Below, in pieces: positions 16,756 to 26,039 of a stretch of 64,000 nucleotides of DNA. The notes under the pieces were generated by a model that was given only the letters and a program-made list of their open reading frames with translations, made no database searches and had not been told where the DNA came from. A program made the position numbers and the translations under genes. Location: the NCBI RefSeq assembly GCF_000375465.1, contig NZ_AQXH01000001.1, positions 558,130 through 622,129 on the forward strand. The letters are read 5' to 3'. Every line of letters starts with the position of its first letter. The stretch's first letter is position 1. The stretch comes from Balneola vulgaris DSM 17893. GTDB lineage: Bacteria; Bacteroidota; Rhodothermia; Balneolales; Balneolaceae.

Positions 16756-18003
16756 ATGGGACGTGCCTTACTTATTTACACGGTAGTTTTATCAACGGTT
16801 CTAGCTATATATCAACTGAGTATCAGAAACCAACAATCTGTAATACTTGATGTTAATAACTACACCATCACTCAAAAGCATGCACTAAGTCTTGCTAACG
16901 CAGGGGTGGATCATACCTTAAATTTTCTAAAATCGAGCCCATATTTCGTAACTGGCGAAAATGATTCATTAGAATTGAATATGGGATCCGCAAACTTTAA
17001 GGAACGGGTTTACATAAAGGTGTTAGATTTCAACCATGACACTACCTTATCAAACTCACCCAGAGAGATTAAACTAATTTCAACCGGTGTTGCTGACAAT
17101 GTTATTAGTAGGGTAATCACCTTAGCCAAACTAACAGATAATGGATTCCCATTAGTCAATTCTTCCTTAGGCTTATATTCAAAAACAAATGATTTTGAAA
17201 TGGAAGTGAAAGGGTCAAACTTTTCAATCTCTGGTTATGATGAAAATTTAGATGGATCTATACCGGTGTTCTCATCTCCAGTTCATGGAATTTTTGCAAG
17301 TAATAACACTACAAAGAGTTCAATTACTAATCCTGGACGCTCTAAACTTTCTACCGCTCAACAAAATCAAATAATCGGTAAAGGCGTATTTACCCCAAGT
17401 ATTCTAACTGATAAAAGTGTACCACAACCAGATTTTGAGCAGTTAATTAATGATTTTAAGACTAATGCTACACGAAACTATAGTAGCAAAACCGTAAGTA
17501 GCGCAAATTGGGGCACTCCCTCCTCTCCTGAGATAGTGGTTATTAAAGACAAGCTGCAAGTAACATCAGGTGACCTAAACGGCTATGGCATCCTCATCAT
17601 CGAAGGTGAAGACGTTCAGTTACAGGTTGAAGATGATTTTAACTGGCAAGGATTGGTAATTTTCAATGGCGAAACTGTTCAAGTTCAAGTAGCTAAAGGT
17701 GATATGAACATTGATGGCTTGGTTTACTCGGTTGGTAGCCGAACTTTAAGGAAGGCGCAAAACACTAAAACTCAGATTCAGGTTCAATCGGGAAGCTTGA
17801 ATATTCATGGATCGTTAATGATTGGGCAACAGGGCGCAAAAGGTAACCCACAAGTTCAAGTTCAAATTGAAAAAGATCTTGATATTCAATACAGTACTGA
17901 AGCTTTAAATATTGCCAACAGTGTTACTTCAGGTAAAATTGGCGGTGGTGTTAGTTTCGTTAAATACAGTGTGTTTGAGGATTTCATTTCAGAAAACCAT
18001 TAA
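16756..18003 (+). CDS. PilX-like protein with beta-solenoid repeats (third of three)
   Basis: The 415-residue protein begins with a hydrophobic helix (about residues 3-22) and a segment TQKHALSLANAGVDHTLNFL that matches the A-x-x-L-A-x-A-G-x-x-x-A pattern of PilX-type proteins. The C-terminal part (about 266-380) has repeated strands of the form QVQVxxGDLNIxGxLxI, as expected for a right-handed beta-helix like that found in PilX-associated domains. No type III prepilin motif is visible. It is the last gene of the trio. No pilus ATPase, platform protein or prepilin peptidase is encoded nearby, so its assembly system would have to be elsewhere. Confidence 0.6.
   Translation: MGRALLIYTVVLSTVLAIYQLSIRNQQSVILDVNNYTITQKHALSLANAGVDHTLNFLKSSPYFVTGENDSLELNMGSANFKERVYIKVLDFNHDTTLSNSPREIKLISTGVADNVISRVITLAKLTDNGFPLVNSSLGLYSKTNDFEMEVKGSNFSISGYDENLDGSIPVFSSPVHGIFASNNTTKSSITNPGRSKLSTAQQNQIIGKGVFTPSILTDKSVPQPDFEQLINDFKTNATRNYSSKTVSSANWGTPSSPEIVVIKDKLQVTSGDLNGYGILIIEGEDVQLQVEDDFNWQGLVIFNGETVQVQVAKGDMNIDGLVYSVGSRTLRKAQNTKTQIQVQSGSLNIHGSLMIGQQGAKGNPQVQVQIEKDLDIQYSTEALNIANSVTSGKIGGGVSFVKYSVFEDFISENH
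17551..17895 (+). repeat. Protein-level QVQV / GDLN repeat region
   Basis: The encoded segment repeats a short strand pattern about five times: LQVTSGDLN, LQVEDDFN, VQVAKGDMN, IQVQSGSLN and VQIEKDLD. DNA copies are diverged but share CAAGTTCAAGT-like runs at 17691 and 17851. Confidence 0.55.
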
Positions 18004-18046
18004 GCTTTAGCTCACACCTCATTCAAAATTTGCATAGTTTCCAACC

Positions 18047-18973
18047 ATGGAATCTATGCAAAACTATGTATCTCAAATTAAGGAAGGCGGAATTGTAGCC
18101 TTTCCTACTGAAACCGTTTATGGGCTCGGAGCATCTGCTACCAACCCCTCTGCTATCGCCAAAGTATTTGAACAAAAAGGAAGGCCATCCGACAACCCAC
18201 TTATCGTTCATATTTCATCGATAGATCAGCTTTCAGATTTCACTAACTATCCATTACCGAAATTTGCTCCCCAATTAATGGAGAAATTTTGGCCCGGCCC
18301 TTTAACCATAGTTATTCCTAAGAAGGCATCAGTCTTAGATTCCATCACTGCCGGCTTAGATACCGTGGCTGTTCGTATGCCGAACCATGCTTTAGCTCTC
18401 GACTTTATCCAGCAAACAGGGCCTCTTGTTGCTCCAAGTGCAAATAAGTCCAGCCGACCAAGCCCAACCAAAGCAAGCCATGTTCTCGCTGATTTTGGCA
18501 GTTCATTCCCAGTAATAGATGGAGGGCCTACAGAAGTGGGATTGGAATCAACTGTTCTTGATTTAACAAGTGAAAAACCCACCATTTTACGCCCAGGGAG
18601 TATTTCAAAAGCAGAAATTGAAGAGTGCCTGAACTCAGAAGTGCTAGAAGATAATCAACAAACGGATAAGCCTAAAAGTCCGGGACAAAAGTATTCTCAT
18701 TACAAACCCAATGCTGAAGTCCATTGGCTAACTTCCGAAGATGAAATAGATCAAGATGATACTCTATTTCTACTCGTGAATAGTGAAACTTCAGAAGAAC
18801 ACATCGTTGGTTATGATGGAGATTATCAAAAGCTTGCTCGTGAACTCTATGACCGATTTAGGCAAGCGGACTTACATGGGTACAAAAAAGTAATCATTGA
18901 ACCCTTTCATAAAAACAACTCTCCCGTTGCTGCAGCTCTTCTAAATAGAATCGAAAAAGCAATCGGTAAATAA
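18047..18973 (+). CDS. L-threonylcarbamoyladenylate synthase, Sua5 type
   Basis: The 308-residue protein has the YrdC/Sua5 fold: the N-terminal signature GGIVAFPTETVYGLGA, KGRPSDNPLIVHI, and APSANKSSRPSPT. A C-terminal Sua5 domain follows (about 205-308), starting after SPGQKYSHYKP. The enzyme makes threonylcarbamoyl-AMP from threonine, bicarbonate and ATP for the t6A37 modification of ANN-decoding tRNAs. It lies 43 bp after the pilin-like trio and 11 bp before ywbE. All substrate-binding motifs are present, and the extra C-terminal domain marks the long Sua5 form rather than short TsaC. Confidence 0.95.
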   Translation: MESMQNYVSQIKEGGIVAFPTETVYGLGASATNPSAIAKVFEQKGRPSDNPLIVHISSIDQLSDFTNYPLPKFAPQLMEKFWPGPLTIVIPKKASVLDSITAGLDTVAVRMPNHALALDFIQQTGPLVAPSANKSSRPSPTKASHVLADFGSSFPVIDGGPTEVGLESTVLDLTSEKPTILRPGSISKAEIEECLNSEVLEDNQQTDKPKSPGQKYSHYKPNAEVHWLTSEDEIDQDDTLFLLVNSETSEEHIVGYDGDYQKLARELYDRFRQADLHGYKKVIIEPFHKNNSPVAAALLNRIEKAIGK

Positions 18974-18984
18974 GCCTAGGAATC

Positions 18985-19179
18985 ATGGACGGAACACAAA
19001 GAAAAGACATTCAAGTTGGCAGTAGCGTTAAGGTGGTACAGAAACATCACCAAAGATCTGGAGAGCTTACCGAAGGAGTAGTAAAACGCTTACTAACCAA
19101 ATCACCCTCTCATCCTCACGGTATCAAAGTGATGCTCGAATCTGGAATTGTTGGGAGAGTAAAGCAGGTTCTATCCTAA
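18985..19179 (+). CDS. ywbE: YwbE family protein
   Basis: This 64-residue basic protein matches the YwbE (DUF2196) family in length and sequence, including RKDIQVGSSVKVVQKHHQRSG and the GxVGRVKQVL end. The family has a small SH3-like beta fold; its function is unknown, although a nucleic-acid role is plausible given its basic charge. It is co-directional with the Sua5 gene with 11 bp between and is followed by a bidirectional terminator. Confidence 0.9.
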   Translation: MDGTQRKDIQVGSSVKVVQKHHQRSGELTEGVVKRLLTKSPSHPHGIKVMLESGIVGRVKQVLS

Positions 19180-19256
19180 TTCGCCACGATATATACATTG
19201 ATTTCTTTTCTTCGATAGCTATGCACTTACTTCATTATCGAAATCAGGGCCAATAA

Positions 19257-19283
19257 AAAAGCCCACTTCGAAAGCGGGCTTTT
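19257..19283. terminator. Bidirectional intrinsic terminator between ywbE and the M42 gene
   Basis: AAAAGCCC (19257-19264) pairs with GGGCTTTT (19276-19283), with CTT/AAG extending the stem around a CGA loop. A-runs on the left and T-runs on the right let it serve both strands. It ends 7 bp before the M42 stop. Confidence 0.85.
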
Positions 19284-19290
19284 AAACTAA

Positions 19291-20373
19291 TTAATCTTCG
19301 AAAACACTAAACGTTTGGTCGGGCCGCATGGCTAGCACCGCTTCCACCATGATGGTGATTAGTGCTTCTACATCTTTCATATTACATGTCTCTACGGGTG
19401 AATGCATATATCTTAATGGCAGAGAAATAAGTGCACTCGGAATTCCCGTTTGTTGATAGAAAATACTATCGGTATCGGTTCCTGTTCTTACACTAGTGGC
19501 TTCATGCTGAACTTCGATGCTCGATTTTTCACACACATCTTCTAAAAAGGACACTACGGATGGATGATTTGCACCACCATGTTGGATAGTAGGACCATTA
19601 CCCATTTCCACAGTACCATGTTCTTTTTGGTCAATACCGGGGGTATCTGTAGCATGGGTTACATCGGTTACCAAAGCTACATCAGGCATAAATCTATAGC
19701 TCATCATTCGAGCACCGAAACCACCTACTTCCTCTTGTACCGAATTAAGAGCAATCACATTTACTTTTAGCTCGCTTTTACGCTCACTTAAGCTACGCAT
19801 AGCCTCGGCAATGATGTATCCACCCATTCTATTATCTAAAGCACGGCCTGATAGGATATCATCATTCAAAAACTCCATATCTGAGGCATAGGTAATAGGG
19901 TCGCCAACTTGAATAAGCTCTAAGGCTTCCTCTTTTGAAGACACCCCGATATCAACATAAATGTCTTTCCATGCAGGTTGCTTACCCCCACCATTTTTTG
20001 TGGTTTGTAGGTGAATAGCCGTATTTCCTGTTATCCCTACAACACGGCCTCTTTTATTATGGATAAATACTTTTTTAGCGCGAGCAATGGTTGAATCACT
20101 TCCACCTAGCTTATTTACATAGATAAAGCCATTGTCGGTAATGTGTTGAACCACCATACCTATTTCATCACAATGTGCTTCTAACATTACTGTAGCTACA
20201 TCACCACTCGTATTGATTTTAGCGGCAGCTGAACCATAAGCATCAGTAACTACTTCGTCAGAAAACTGTTCTACATAGTTCTTCCAAACTTTTACTCCTC
20301 CCTTTTCAAAACCGGTTGGACTTGGGGTAATCAGTAGATCTTCTAAAAACTCGTTACTTGTAATTTTAGCCAT
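19291..20373 (-). CDS. M42 family aminopeptidase/glucanase-like peptidase
   Basis: The 360-residue protein has the M42 metal ligands in order: MLEAHCDEIGMVV, GRALDNRMGGYI, NSVQEEVGGFGARM (catalytic EE), VTDVTHATDTPG, and a late histidine in LPLRYMHSPVET. M42 enzymes are cytoplasmic di-metal aminopeptidases that form large tetrahedral assemblies and degrade short peptides. It is a single gene, divergent from the thioesterase at 20511 and converging on ywbE across a strong terminator. Confidence 0.93.
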   Translation of the reverse strand: MAKITSNEFLEDLLITPSPTGFEKGGVKVWKNYVEQFSDEVVTDAYGSAAAKINTSGDVATVMLEAHCDEIGMVVQHITDNGFIYVNKLGGSDSTIARAKKVFIHNKRGRVVGITGNTAIHLQTTKNGGGKQPAWKDIYVDIGVSSKEEALELIQVGDPITYASDMEFLNDDILSGRALDNRMGGYIIAEAMRSLSERKSELKVNVIALNSVQEEVGGFGARMMSYRFMPDVALVTDVTHATDTPGIDQKEHGTVEMGNGPTIQHGGANHPSVVSFLEDVCEKSSIEVQHEATSVRTGTDTDSIFYQQTGIPSALISLPLRYMHSPVETCNMKDVEALITIMVEAVLAMRPDQTFSVFED

Positions 20374-20510
20374 GTGCTGTTTGATGAATTGGTTGTAAAT
20401 TTTGCCTCGGAATATAGCGAAATCATAACCGACATTGGAATATGTGATTCACAATTGAAGATGGAGTGGTTTACACCGATATTCTGCCCAAACAATGAAA
20501 TAATCTATTC

Positions 20511-20951
20511 ATGGACAAACTTCCCTATAACGAAGATCAATTTTACCATTGGCATAAAATTGAAACTCGATTCAGAGACCTCGATACACTGCGGCATGTA
20601 AACAATGCCAACTTTTTCACATACTATGAAGAGGCAAGAATTCATTTCTTAGCTCATTATGCATCAAAAAGTGGAGCCGAATTCGGTAAAACCAAATCGT
20701 TTGTGCTTGTTAAAGCAGAGACCGAGTTTCTAGGGCAAATAAAGTACCCTAGCACGCTGTTAGTAGGCACAGGCATTCTCGAGGTAGGCAACTCAAGTTT
20801 AGTGGCTTTACAAGCCATTTATGATGAAAAGGATAAATCATTAAAGAGCATGGCCAAAACAAAGGGAGTATGGTTTGATTTAGAAAAACAACGCCCTACC
20901 CGTTTACCTGAGATCGAGAATCTCGATGAAATGTTAGTTACATTGCCCTAA
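20511..20951 (+). CDS. Acyl-CoA thioesterase (4HBT hotdog fold)
   Basis: The 146-residue protein has the 4-hydroxybenzoyl-CoA-thioesterase-like signature RFRDLDTLRHVNNANFFTYYEEAR, with the aspartate and HVNN typical of YbgC/FadM relatives. It most likely hydrolyses acyl-CoA esters; substrate length cannot be read from sequence. Its TAA overlaps the ATG of the HD gene in a TAATG junction, so the two are probably translationally coupled. Confidence 0.88.
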   Translation: MDKLPYNEDQFYHWHKIETRFRDLDTLRHVNNANFFTYYEEARIHFLAHYASKSGAEFGKTKSFVLVKAETEFLGQIKYPSTLLVGTGILEVGNSSLVALQAIYDEKDKSLKSMAKTKGVWFDLEKQRPTRLPEIENLDEMLVTLP

Positions 20952-22204
20952 TGGATAAAAGTACACGATACAAGATCTTTAACGATCCGGTTCATGGTTT
21001 CATAACCGTACCAAAAGGAATCATCCTTAAACTTATTGATCACCCTTATGTGCAACGCCTTCGCAGAGTACGGCAACTAGGCTTGGGGTATATGGTATTC
21101 CCTGCTGCCGAACACTCTCGATTTTCCCATGCCTTAGGAGCCCTAGAATTAGGTAAACGTGTACTTAACAATCTTCGCGAAAAGGATACAACCATTAGCG
21201 ACAAAGAGTATGAAGGCACCTTAATTGCCATACTTCTTCATGATATTGGACACGGCCCCCTTTCTCACACTTTAGAGCATACTTTGGTTAAAGACTTTAA
21301 TCATGAAATGATGAGTCTTGCAGTGATGAAAGAACTTAACAAGGAGTTCGATGGTGCACTGGATACCGCAATTGCCATTTTCACCAATCAGTACAAAAAG
21401 AAGTTTCTACATCAATTAATTTCATCCCAGTTAGACCTAGATCGCTTGGATTATCTAAGCCGAGATAGTTTTTTCACAGGCGTATCGGAAGGACGAATTG
21501 GGATCAATCGTATCCTTAAAACTATGCGTGTTCACAAAGGGAACATCGTGATTGAGAAAAAAGGTATTTATGCGATCGAGAACTATATCATTGCTCGCCG
21601 TTTGATGTACATGCAAGTATACCTGCATAAAACGGTATTAAGCGCTGATGCTTTGATTAGAGCGATTTTCAAAAGAGTTCGTCACTTGATGGATACCAAA
21701 TCCAACTTAGAATTCGCCTCTCAAAGCTTAAAGTATTTCATTGAAGAACAGCCTTCTGCAAAGCGCCAGATTACTAAAAAAATGATGGCCTACTATATGC
21801 AGTTGGATGACTACGATGTGTATCTAAACATTAAATTTTGGGCACTAAATAACGACAAAGTATTATCCGATTTATGTAACCGATTTTTAGATCGCAGCCT
21901 GTTCCGTACTACTTTCTTCGACTCGGTTCCAACCGATGAACAAAAAGAAGCTATTCATCAGCGAACAAAATTAGCCCTTAAAAAGCTGAACCTGCCTTAC
22001 GGTAATGAAAGTGCTGCTTACTACTACAGTTTTGACCGAAGCTATACAGAAGCCTACAAATACCAGAATGAAAGCATCTGGATTTTGAATGATGGGAATG
22101 CTGTTGAGTTTTCGAAAGCAGCAGATACGAAGAATATCATTGCCCTTACCGAGCCCGTAGTTAAAAACTTCTGTGTACACCTTAAAGAGATTGACGTACA
22201 CTAA
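20951..22204 (+). CDS. HD-domain phosphohydrolase
   Basis: The 417-residue protein has the HD metal site in the order HSRFSHALG, LLHDIGHGPLSH and SSQLDLDRLDYLSRD, as in dGTPase/SAMHD1-related and YwfO-type proteins. The opening KIFNDPVHGFI is typical of this subfamily. Known relatives hydrolyse dNTPs or other nucleotides; the exact substrate is not predictable. It is coupled to the thioesterase upstream and converges with the MFS gene 10 bp downstream. Confidence 0.9.
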   Translation: MDKSTRYKIFNDPVHGFITVPKGIILKLIDHPYVQRLRRVRQLGLGYMVFPAAEHSRFSHALGALELGKRVLNNLREKDTTISDKEYEGTLIAILLHDIGHGPLSHTLEHTLVKDFNHEMMSLAVMKELNKEFDGALDTAIAIFTNQYKKKFLHQLISSQLDLDRLDYLSRDSFFTGVSEGRIGINRILKTMRVHKGNIVIEKKGIYAIENYIIARRLMYMQVYLHKTVLSADALIRAIFKRVRHLMDTKSNLEFASQSLKYFIEEQPSAKRQITKKMMAYYMQLDDYDVYLNIKFWALNNDKVLSDLCNRFLDRSLFRTTFFDSVPTDEQKEAIHQRTKLALKKLNLPYGNESAAYYYSFDRSYTEAYKYQNESIWILNDGNAVEFSKAADTKNIIALTEPVVKNFCVHLKEIDVH

Positions 22205-22214
22205 TTAGATTTTT

Positions 22215-23450
22215 TTACGGTTCTAAAGTTTGTCGTTGGCGATGCGAACGATGGATTATGTAACCCAATGCAATGATGTTCGCTACGGCACATACATAGA
22301 ACACTATAGGTATTCGCGAAAGTACATCCTGATAGTACCACCCTGAGAAAAAGGCTCCAAAACCGATCCCCGCTTCTAGTGCTATAAACATGGTTGCGAT
22401 GCCTTTGCCACGAGCGTTTGTGGGGCTTAAGTCTACAGTCCAAGCATTCAATGCTGGCGATAAAATCCCTAGGGATAGTCCGTACAAAGTTGCAGCAACC
22501 ATCAGGCCTATTTGTGTTTCAAAACTACCCATCACACTTAAAGAAAGCACCATACCTACCAACCCAACTATGATTACTGGGACTCGCCCATAACGATCTG
22601 ATGCCTTCCCCGCGATAAACCTAACTAGCACCGAGGATAGAGTGAATACCACAAAGAATAGCCCCTTGTTGGCGAAGCCTAACCCATCGCTCCAATCGGG
22701 GATGAGTGTTAATATGGATCCAAAGGCTAAATAAGAAAGGAATATTACGATTGACGGCGGTAATACTTCACGGGCAAAGATATCATGCCGAGTAATTTTG
22801 ATCATATCCCAGCTGAGTGGCTTCCTCTGCCCTACAGTTTCTTTGAGTGCGAGCATGAATGCCATGGAGCAGAAAGCGAGTAATGAAGAACTATAGAATA
22901 GTACTTCGAACGAATAGTAAAGTTTGATATAGCTACCCAATGCAGGACCTGATGCCATACCCACACTAAAAAATATACTTTGTAGTCCAAGTGCTTCACC
23001 CCATTTATTGGCGGGAACAATGTCGGATACATAAGCTGCATAAGCCGTTGGACTAAATCCCGTTGAAAATCCATGCATCAATCTCAGGAATAAAAAGCCA
23101 GCAACAGTACCTAGCACTGGGTATAAAAACCCACAAATCACACAGAAGAAAGCACCAATGAACATCACCGGCTTTCTACCTAGCGTATCCGTTAATCGGC
23201 CACTAAAAGGGCGTGATAGCCCTGCTGTGAGTGTAAATAAGGAAATGATTAAGCCTTTATACTCAGCTCCTCCCATTTGGCTTAAATAAGCCGGGAGCTC
23301 CGGTATTAGCATATTAAAGCTGGCAGAAAAGAAGTATGAACTTAAGCAAACAAGTGCAAAGCGCAGGTTGTAAATGGGGTGATTACCCCAGTTTTTTAAG
23401 AACCTTACACTATGACCGCTTACGGGCTCTACCCCTATTTGATTTCTCAT
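22215..23450 (-). CDS. MFS transporter
   Basis: The 411-residue protein has about 12 hydrophobic segments and the MFS loop motif GRLTDTLGRKPVM between helices 2 and 3, with a related GKASDRYGRVPVI motif in the second half. The pattern fits drug or small-molecule efflux transporters. It is the last gene of a minus-strand set that starts with DUF3047 and an MMPL exporter; only 33 bp separate it from the latter. Substrate is unknown. Confidence 0.9.
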   Translation of the reverse strand: MRNQIGVEPVSGHSVRFLKNWGNHPIYNLRFALVCLSSYFFSASFNMLIPELPAYLSQMGGAEYKGLIISLFTLTAGLSRPFSGRLTDTLGRKPVMFIGAFFCVICGFLYPVLGTVAGFLFLRLMHGFSTGFSPTAYAAYVSDIVPANKWGEALGLQSIFFSVGMASGPALGSYIKLYYSFEVLFYSSSLLAFCSMAFMLALKETVGQRKPLSWDMIKITRHDIFAREVLPPSIVIFLSYLAFGSILTLIPDWSDGLGFANKGLFFVVFTLSSVLVRFIAGKASDRYGRVPVIIVGLVGMVLSLSVMGSFETQIGLMVAATLYGLSLGILSPALNAWTVDLSPTNARGKGIATMFIALEAGIGFGAFFSGWYYQDVLSRIPIVFYVCAVANIIALGYIIHRSHRQRQTLEP

Positions 23451-23483
23451 CTATTTAGTAAAGCTGAGCGATCTAATGTCACT

Positions 23484-25991
23484 TTAGAATCGAATCCAAT
23501 TTTTGTCTTCTAGCCACTGAATAAGAGCAGGCAGGAAGGTTAAGGATGTTAATAAGGTCATCCCAATACCTAATACGGCAATCACTCCAATCGATTGCAA
23601 ACCAGGGTGACTTGTGAATAACAATCCAGCAAATCCTAACATGGTTGTAACCGATCCCATGGTAATATGCTGCCCAGTACTTGAAAGTACTTGCCACATC
23701 GAGTTTCTACCTTCTTCACGATAGCGGTGTGCTAAATGAACTCCACTATCTTCACCAATACCAAGTATGGCGGGTAACACTACGAGATTGTAGAAGTTAA
23801 ATTGAATATCAAACACCATCATTATACCGAACAGCCACAGTAAGCCAACCACTAATGGCAACATCGCTATTACCGACCACCTAAAGGATCGGAAAGTAAA
23901 GAGCATGAATAGATAGATGATGATAAATGTAGCACCAACCATATATGGGCTTTCTGTACGCATTAAGTCCAACATATTCGCGGCTACAATACTTGTGCTC
24001 CCAGCGTAATAAGTCTTGCCATTATCTAGTTCTACACTCCCTATATCATCCTTAAAGGCAATGGACTTCTTCCCATCAGATAAGCCTACAGATGGATATA
24101 TGATTACAAAACGTCCTACTTCTCCATCCTTAGTTATGAATCGGGATTTCAGGTAATCAGGAATTTGATCGATAGTGAGTGGCTCTTTTGTTTGAGCAGC
24201 CAATCTTAGTTTATCCAACTCCTCGTCATCCTTGTTCACTAGAACGGGATCTTGTAGTAACTCACGAACACGAGCTATTTTCTGAAGCTTTGCATTTTCT
24301 TCCTCCTCTGTAGATGGGAATCGATCTTGTAGGGCCTCAACACTTTCTACGGTTGGGGAAGTAGTATCGGCTTCAATCTTTCTATTTAACACTTCAACCA
24401 ACCCTTCAACTTCTTCATCTGAATCGGCGATTATATAGGCTGGATTTCTCTTTGAGGTCTCTCCTACTTGCCCCGCTACTCTTCTAAACTCCTCATATTC
24501 AGGGAAGGTAGGTTCGAGTTTCCCGAAATTATATTCAAAGCCAAGTGAACCACTAAAACCTATTACCAAGGCTGAAATGGTTAAACCAAGTACAACCGTA
24601 AATCGAGCTAAAGGATAGCGTTTGGTTTGAACTACATGATGCTCTTCCTTTTTGGAGAATAATACCCAGTTGAATTTCTCAAATATTACCAATAATGATG
24701 GCAGTACATACAGCATGGCAAAGAGTGCCAATATGATTCCTGTTCCTGAAATAAAGCCAAATTCAGAGAAGCCTCTGAAGTCTGCAAACATGAGGACATA
24801 AAGTGCTGCAGCTGTAGTAAATGCACTTACAAATATGGCCTCACCTGTTTTATCATTGGTTTGATATATAGCATCTTCAACACTATAACCTGAAGATCTT
24901 AATTCGATATAACGAGCGTAATAGTGAATCCCATAATCGATGCCCAGACCGAATAGAATTACGAATAATACCGATGTCATGGTATTGAGCATCCCTAAAT
25001 AAAAATAGGTGAGCCCGAAGGTCCACACCAAGCTCATTACCAAAGGTAGACCAATAATTAGTACGGGTACTGGAATTCGTAATACATGACTCCAAATAGA
25101 GTGCTTGAGTTCTTCAGATTTTCCTTTGCGGTAATGCAAGTACTTCTTCACAAAGAAGTAAAGCATCACAAGTACAATTACGCCACTAATACCAGAAGCA
25201 AAACTTCCTATTACGTCGTCCATAATGGAGGTTAATTCTTCAAGGTGACGCTTCAAACGTCCACCAAATCGCACTTCCATTTCAGGGTGAAATGAAGCTG
25301 GATCTAGCGAATCAATAAGCTCCTGATAAGCAACGAACATATCCTCTAGATACTTAATGTCACTTTTTGATCCCGTTGGGTAAAACTTTACTACCATGAT
25401 CGTGCTATCCTCATTCACCGGATATTCTGAAGGCACTAACATTTCGTAGCTTTCTTGGAATTTCGCCGCTTTGTCTTCGTCTACTTCTTCCTCTTCATCC
25501 TCAAAATCATCCCCAAAATCGATTAAGAATGGATTGGCATCTTCTTTCGCCGTTGTAATCTCATCCTGCAACCAATCTATTACATCGTCTAATTCTTGCT
25601 CGCTGGCTAAATAAAGAGCGTTATTCTTTATAGACTCTGTATCTCTCTGAAATTCAACCCCACTAAAATACGTGTCTTCATATCGTGGGTAATACAGCTC
25701 TAAAGTCTTTGGGATTAAAGCCTCAGCAAACCTCTTATTGGCTTCGAAACTAGGCGACTTAATAGCTACCTGCATTTCTGTTTCACCACCTACCGTATCC
25801 TTTAGTTTCTCGAGGGCTAATACGTTTGGATTGTCTTTAGGAAGCAGGTTTGCAATATCCGTATCAATCTTTAACTGAATTGCATAATACCCACCTAGAA
25901 CTGCAAGAATTAAGCTAAACCCAACTACTAAAAATGGGTGTTCTATGTTGAGTTTAAGAAGGGGTCTAAAAAGCCTTAATATTTTTTTCAT
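23484..25991 (-). CDS. MMPL/RND family exporter
   Basis: The 835-residue protein has the two-fold RND layout: one N-terminal helix (about 17-37), a large periplasmic domain, six helices, a second periplasmic domain, and five to six more helices. The motifs GLGIDYGIHYYARY and GIGEDSGVHLAHRY are the paired proton-relay helices of the HAE3/MMPL group. An acidic stretch (about 172-190, FEDEEEEVDEDKA) lies in the first periplasmic domain. Such proteins export lipids, hopanoids or other hydrophobic molecules. No adaptor or TolC gene is adjacent, which fits MMPL rather than tripartite pumps. Confidence 0.9.
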   Translation of the reverse strand: MKKILRLFRPLLKLNIEHPFLVVGFSLILAVLGGYYAIQLKIDTDIANLLPKDNPNVLALEKLKDTVGGETEMQVAIKSPSFEANKRFAEALIPKTLELYYPRYEDTYFSGVEFQRDTESIKNNALYLASEQELDDVIDWLQDEITTAKEDANPFLIDFGDDFEDEEEEVDEDKAAKFQESYEMLVPSEYPVNEDSTIMVVKFYPTGSKSDIKYLEDMFVAYQELIDSLDPASFHPEMEVRFGGRLKRHLEELTSIMDDVIGSFASGISGVIVLVMLYFFVKKYLHYRKGKSEELKHSIWSHVLRIPVPVLIIGLPLVMSLVWTFGLTYFYLGMLNTMTSVLFVILFGLGIDYGIHYYARYIELRSSGYSVEDAIYQTNDKTGEAIFVSAFTTAAALYVLMFADFRGFSEFGFISGTGIILALFAMLYVLPSLLVIFEKFNWVLFSKKEEHHVVQTKRYPLARFTVVLGLTISALVIGFSGSLGFEYNFGKLEPTFPEYEEFRRVAGQVGETSKRNPAYIIADSDEEVEGLVEVLNRKIEADTTSPTVESVEALQDRFPSTEEEENAKLQKIARVRELLQDPVLVNKDDEELDKLRLAAQTKEPLTIDQIPDYLKSRFITKDGEVGRFVIIYPSVGLSDGKKSIAFKDDIGSVELDNGKTYYAGSTSIVAANMLDLMRTESPYMVGATFIIIYLFMLFTFRSFRWSVIAMLPLVVGLLWLFGIMMVFDIQFNFYNLVVLPAILGIGEDSGVHLAHRYREEGRNSMWQVLSSTGQHITMGSVTTMLGFAGLLFTSHPGLQSIGVIAVLGIGMTLLTSLTFLPALIQWLEDKNWIRF

Positions 25992-26039
25992 GAATGTAGT
26001 ATGCCCTTAATTAGCCGATGAAGGTACCGAAAAGATCTA

